Assembly (NCBI RefSeq): GCF_039555335.1
Contig: NC_092642.1
Coordinates: 14,704,243-14,768,242 of the forward strand
Length of the DNA: 64,000 nt
Direction: 5' to 3'
Source: Amphiura filiformis
Taxonomy: Eukaryota; Echinodermata; Ophiuroidea; Amphilepidida; Amphiuridae
The notes under the pieces are model-generated. The model saw only the letters and a list, made by a program, of their open reading frames with translations, was not told where the DNA came from and made no database searches. Shown piece by piece: positions 59,736 to 64,000 of the stretch. The position numbers and the translations under genes were made by a program. Each line of letters begins with the position of its first letter. The first letter of the stretch is position 1.

Positions 59736-60148
59736 CTATAAATGCGCATGTGACCCATGGGCACGACATACCAAGACCAACAAGCGTGACTAATCCTCAT
59801 GCATACAGAAAGGGATAGGAACTCTGTAGATAAATATCATCAAATTTAAGTATTAATCAATTGCAAAATTATTACACATTCTGCAATTCCAATTTATATG
59901 TTATCAAAAACAACATTTTGAAAGTATTTGACGACGGAAACATATATTCAACGACGGAAACGTTTACAATATAATCACAAAGTTGAACAAAATAGAAAAT
60001 TTTGCTGCACAGCAGTTTCATGTTGTTCCGCCTTTGCATTCAAATGTATAGAAAGACCACTCGCTATGTCGAAGGTCACTTCGAGACTTACTGTCTATAA
60101 GCTGTTATGGCAGCGCGGAAGTGGTCACGTGCGCATTTATAAAAGCGC

Positions 60149-60656
60149 ATATACACCAGGCACAAAAAGAAACTCGTCAGTTATATTCATCCTTACTGTT
60201 CAATAACTTGATAATTTTGGATTATTCTGAAATATACATTTTGTTAATTGGAATTTGCTTTCTCATCTGACACCCTGTTCGTGAACATTGAGTAAGTATT
60301 GACCAAGATATGCGCCTCCAAACCCTGAAACCCCAAAATCGAAAGTTGCATTTTCAACGATTTTCAATGGGAACGCATCGTTGTATTGCACACAAGCACC
60401 ACGGGCCAATCAATAAAGCACACAGTGTAACAGGCACAATTGAATCGTTAAAATTGCAACTTTTCATTTTGGGGTTTGAGAGTTTGGAGGCGCATATCTT
60501 GGTCAATACTTGCTCAATGTTCACGAACAGGGTGTCAAATGAGAAAGAAAAGTCCAATTAACAAAATGTATATTTCAGAATAATCCAAAATTATCAAGTT
60601 ATTGAACAGCAAGGATGAATATAACTGACGAGTTTCTTTTTGTGCCTGGTGTATAT
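60149..60656. repeat. Central palindrome of the nest
   Basis: ACACCAGGCACAAAAAGAAAC (60152) pairs with GTTTCTTTTTGTGCCTGGTG (60632); GATATGCGCCTCCAAACCCTG pairs with CAAACTCT-like GAGTTTGGAGGCGCATATC. The centre is near 60400. Confidence 0.9.
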
Positions 60657-60764
60657 AACCGAAGTACACTGATGAATATAGTCTTCATGGGCTCAAACTA
60701 ATGGACGTGTGCTTATATTGATCAGTGAAGTGTAAACTTTGATGTTTAGTGATACCTGGTTTGG

Positions 60765-61017
60765 CTAGGTCAAGTGTTTTTGGAACTGGCTTGGTATGGG
60801 TTTTTTTTCTTTCTTTCTTTTGTGTCTGTTTGGTTTTATTTGTCTGCTTCGTGCACAGTAATTTTCATCACTTAGTTCAGTCAGGGATATCCCTGGTCCA
60901 GTGTACTTTTGTGCTGTTTTCCTGACACTTCTGTGGGCTCTGGAATTTTGTCTGTTTTTGTGCCTACATTGTTCATTTATTTTGTCCACAGTGACAAAAT
61001 AAACATCTAAAAAAAGT
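60765..61017. other. Unassigned segment in the nest
   Basis: T/C-rich segment with no gene seen on either strand. Confidence 0.35.
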
Positions 61018-61031
61018 AACTAACCCCATTT

Positions 61032-61460
61032 CAATAATGGCTATTATTCAAAAAGGGGCTATTGTATTTCAAATCTGTAAAATGCGTTGGAAGCAGAATT
61101 TATTTCTGCGCATTTTGACACCTCATTTGATACGATAGCCCAGAAAACAATAAAACAATTTAATGTAGTGAAGTCCAGATTTTAAAGGTGCACTTACATA
61201 CAAATTTTTACAATACAAAAACACTCAGATATCATTACACAGATTTCCATCCATTACACTGAATACAAAATCAGCACAATTTACTGCAACTTTCAAATCT
61301 TGGGTTACATTGATTAAATGTACGCTGTGACGTCAATATTTAGTCAATTGCTGCAAATTGTCAAAATGTCAAAATGTGCAGAAATAAATTCTGCTTCCAA
61401 CGCATTTTACAGATTTGTATATAATACATCACCCGTTTTTTGAATAATGGTCATTATTTA
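61032..61460. repeat. Foldback
   Basis: AATGGCTATTATTCAAAAA (61038) pairs with TTTTTTGAATAATGGTCATT (61436); ATCTGTAAAATGCGTTGGAAG pairs with CTTCCAACGCATTTTACAGAT (61393). Confidence 0.9.
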
Positions 61461-61469
61461 AGGGGACGA

Positions 61470-62585
61470 TAAGAAGAGAGCATCGGGTATTTATCTCTCA
61501 GTCTTGGACTTTTCCACAAATACGTGCAACAGTAAGGAGGCATCGGGACATTTGCCTCTTAGCCTTGGGATTTGACCCCAGTTTAAACTCCCCCTGGCAA
61601 ACAGGGGCAGCACGAAGGGAATATTGAGATATTTCACCCTCATTTTTGGGCTTTGGTGCCAGTTGCCCCTCTGTCAAATAGGGGTGGTATGAAGAAGTAA
61701 TTGGGCATTTCCCCCAGTTCTGGGATTATTCCTCAGTTTCTCCTTGCCAAAATAGGTAAAGTTCCCAATTTTGAGGTAAAAATAGACACAATACTCCAGA
61801 CACTTACTTTGCCTCCCAATGTCAAAATGTGGCTTACCCGAATGGACATAGAGGTAATTCCCTAGTTTCGGCTTTTCAATCCGGTTCCTCTGTTAAAATG
61901 GGCAATTTTTATATACGATTTGGCAACTTTTCGTGACTCCGAGGGGGCTTCCCCTCTGGCAGTCCTAGGACATGCCATCTATGCAGGGCTACAGAAATAA
62001 TGACCGAATTGTTAAAATGGGCGATTTTGACTTTATACGTTTGGAAAAACTTTTCTAGACTCCCGGGGAACCCCCTCCGCACCCCAGTACTGCTCATGCA
62101 GTATTACAGAAAAATCTGATCAGCTTCACATACATTTTGGCAAACGTTTCTCAAATTCCATAGGGGCCTGGCCCTCGGGTACCCCCTAGGATGGGTTATG
62201 CAGCGCTACAGAAATACTTGTTCAGATACACTCACAATGTACGATTTTGACATTCATATTGGCAAACATTTCTCGATTCCAACCCCCGCCCCCTTACGGG
62301 TAATGCAGCCATACAGTACACAAAACTTTATCAGCTATTGTAAAAATGGGCAGAAATTGGGTACCCCCTATCCACAGGTTATACAGCGCTATGAAAACGT
62401 TATATTAAAAAATCAGTCCCCGCCAAACAAAACATTAAACACATATGACAAACAGATATTGTTCAAGATGCTGACCTTTAATATATGTTGAAGCAATATA
62501 TTTTCCATTATAAATCTACACAGCAAATTGAAACTATTATACTATCCTTAATCATACGCTTACATTTCTTGAAACTACCTAAAGC
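61470..62585. mobile_element. Right arm of inner foldback, with minisatellite
   Basis: 61700-62585 is the complement of 58361-59218. The adjoining 61470-61760 has four diverged direct copies of a CAGTCTTGGGATTT...CAGTTT unit (words near 61499, 61561, 61643, 61716). Confidence 0.8.
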
Positions 62586-62984
62586 GCTCATTTTAGTGAG
62601 AGAATTGTTACACGGGTGAAGACCGGCCATCAAAGATAACCATAGAGGGATGGGGGTTGTTGAGGCCCCTGTGATTTTCATTTTGCTCTTGTGAAGAGCT
62701 ACTGCCTTTTTCTTTCCAGACATTTTAACCCCAATTTGAATTTAAAACGCATTTTTTAAAGAATTTCTAGACGATTTAAAATCAATTTTGCTTATACTCT
62801 TGTACGTAGCTAGAATTTCCCAAATTTGCATGGGCGCCCTCACATTATGACGTCATATCGACATTATGTGGAGAATGTTTGTACTTATTTTGGTATCACT
62901 GGATAGAGGATACCAATAGCTATTACACTAGTACCAAATATAACGGTGTATGATGTTTATAATTGAAAATTAGGCATGTTAGGT

Positions 62985-63050
62985 GGGGTTGCAACAATCC
63001 CCCTTCGTAGTCCGAGTTACAAAATATGGCTCAGTAGTTCTAGGGTTAAA
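62985..63050. repeat. Fragment shared (inverted) with 12290-12345
   Basis: GTCCGAGTTACAAAATATGGCTCAGTAGTTC is the near-exact complement of the segment at about 12296-12328. Confidence 0.75.
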
Positions 63051-63514
63051 CAGGAATATGAGGGATATGTCTCATACCCCTGATCTATTAAAACAAAATG
63101 TAGAGCAAACCATTATGATCTAATAGTTATAAAATATCAATTACTAGTATATTGGCATAAAAAATAAATCCGCACAGCAGATTGATGTCTTTTTATATAA
63201 TAATAGTATCTTAAATCATACACTTACTATTTATACCTCTTAAAACTATGTAACTTAAGAAACTATAAAAAAAAACTTACTTACTTATTCATATTTAGCC
63301 AATTTCAAGTGTACTACCAAACATCTAAATAGGATATCAAGCCAGTTCCCAAAACACTTGACTTATAACCAAACCAGGTATTGCTAACATTAAAATTTAT
63401 ACTTCGTTGACCAAGGTTTTACATGAACACTATAAATACAAGCTCACTAGCATGACTAGTTTGAGCCCAGGAAGACTATATTAATCAGTCTTGCTGAATA
63501 GTTGGTAAATTTAT

Positions 63515-63866
63515 AGGGGTACTACACCTGTAGTAATTTAGACTATTTTGCATTTTTCTCAAAAATAATAACACACTGGTAACAAAAGTTATGTATATTA
63601 TTGGGGCAAGGAATCCAATTACTACACTGAAATTTAATTGACTCAAGACAAGCGGTTCAGTATATATGATCGGATACGAGGTACATCCTAGCGGTACCTC
63701 ATTTCTTATCCTAAATAACGAACTGCTTGTCTTGTGTCACTGAAATTCCAGTGTAGGAACTGATTCATTGCCCTATATTATACATAACTTTTTTTACCAG
63801 TGTGTTATAAGTTTTTGAGAAAAAGCAAAAATAGTCACAAATTTACCACAGGGGTGTAGTACCCCC
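63515..63866. mobile_element. MITE family B, copy 3, in the outer right arm
   Basis: 352-bp palindrome as at 4675-5022, with TTAA at the right border (63867) and TTAT at the left. The left arm of the large foldback shows the corresponding uninterrupted TTTTTAAATC near 55756. Confidence 0.85.
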
Positions 63867-64000
63867 TTAAAAATACACACTTGAAATTAACTAAACAGAA
63901 CATTTAAAAAGATAAACAAACATAATGCTAAAATAGAATATCAAAGGACCCTACATTTTATTCTTAATTTATCTGTTTTATTTTTGTCTATATCGGAAGT

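Larger units (their letters stand above)
55628..64000. mobile_element. Large nested foldback; outer arms 55628-56396 and 63081-64000+
   Basis: 55628-56082 plus 56315-56396 is the reverse complement of 63081-63495 plus 63867-64000 (for example GACATCAATCTGCTGTGCGG at 56046 against the complement near 63180; ACAAAAATAAAACAG at 55640 against CTGTTTTATTTTTGT at 63974). The right arm continues beyond the window. Between the arms lie at least five smaller palindromes. No transposase was found. Confidence 0.85.

Overview
The window is animal nuclear DNA from a repeat-dense, AT-rich genome. Genes are split by spliceosomal introns with GT-AG borders, promoters look like TATA/GC-box and CCAAT types, and there are LINE remnants, many foldback/MITE elements, tetranucleotide microsatellites and degenerate CCCTAA tracts. 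The repeats and the two recognisable genes suggest a marine invertebrate. I cannot tell a deuterostome (hemichordate, echinoderm, lancelet) from a lophotrochozoan on sequence alone.

Two protein-coding genes are supported. Gene 1 (promoter and noncoding exon near 5.1 kb, coding exons 6782-9735, + strand) encodes a mytilectin-type beta-trefoil lectin fused to an aerolysin-like pore-forming module. Its first coding exon has two apparent one-base losses. Gene 2 (promoter near 50.3 kb, coding exons 51186-54741, + strand) encodes a single-domain beta/gamma-crystallin of about 101 residues whose last exon supplies only five codons and the stop. No operon-like relation is implied. The pairing of a lectin/aerolysin gene with a crystallin gene 42 kb apart is noted as a curiosity.

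Layout: 0-4.7 kb, MITE family A copies, one inserted in a LINE 3' end; 4.7-10.5 kb, gene 1 with foldbacks in its promoter flank, introns and 3' end; 10.7-16.5 kb, foldbacks, telomere-like tracts, a 164-bp-period repeat and a 20-bp minisatellite interrupted by a Tc1/mariner remnant; 18.4-26 kb, LINE graveyard, including a minus-strand CR1/L2-like LINE split by a 1189-bp DNA transposon with a 9-bp target duplication; 27.2-30.2 kb, a 1.19-kb higher-order repeat with expanded AAAG/AAAT microsatellites; 30.56-38.17 kb, a newly delimited 7.6-kb element with 27-bp inverted ends, a 5-bp duplication and arrays of CAACG-N6-CGTTG palindromes; 38.8-50 kb, tandem duplications, MITEs and an RTE-like remnant; 50.2-55.2 kb, gene 2; 55.6-64 kb, a nest of large foldback elements whose outer right arm runs off the window.

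The most unusual signal is the 30.56-38.17 kb element: 13 copies of a palindromic 16-mer with constant 5-bp arms and a hexamer that differs in nearly every copy, gathered at both ends of the element.
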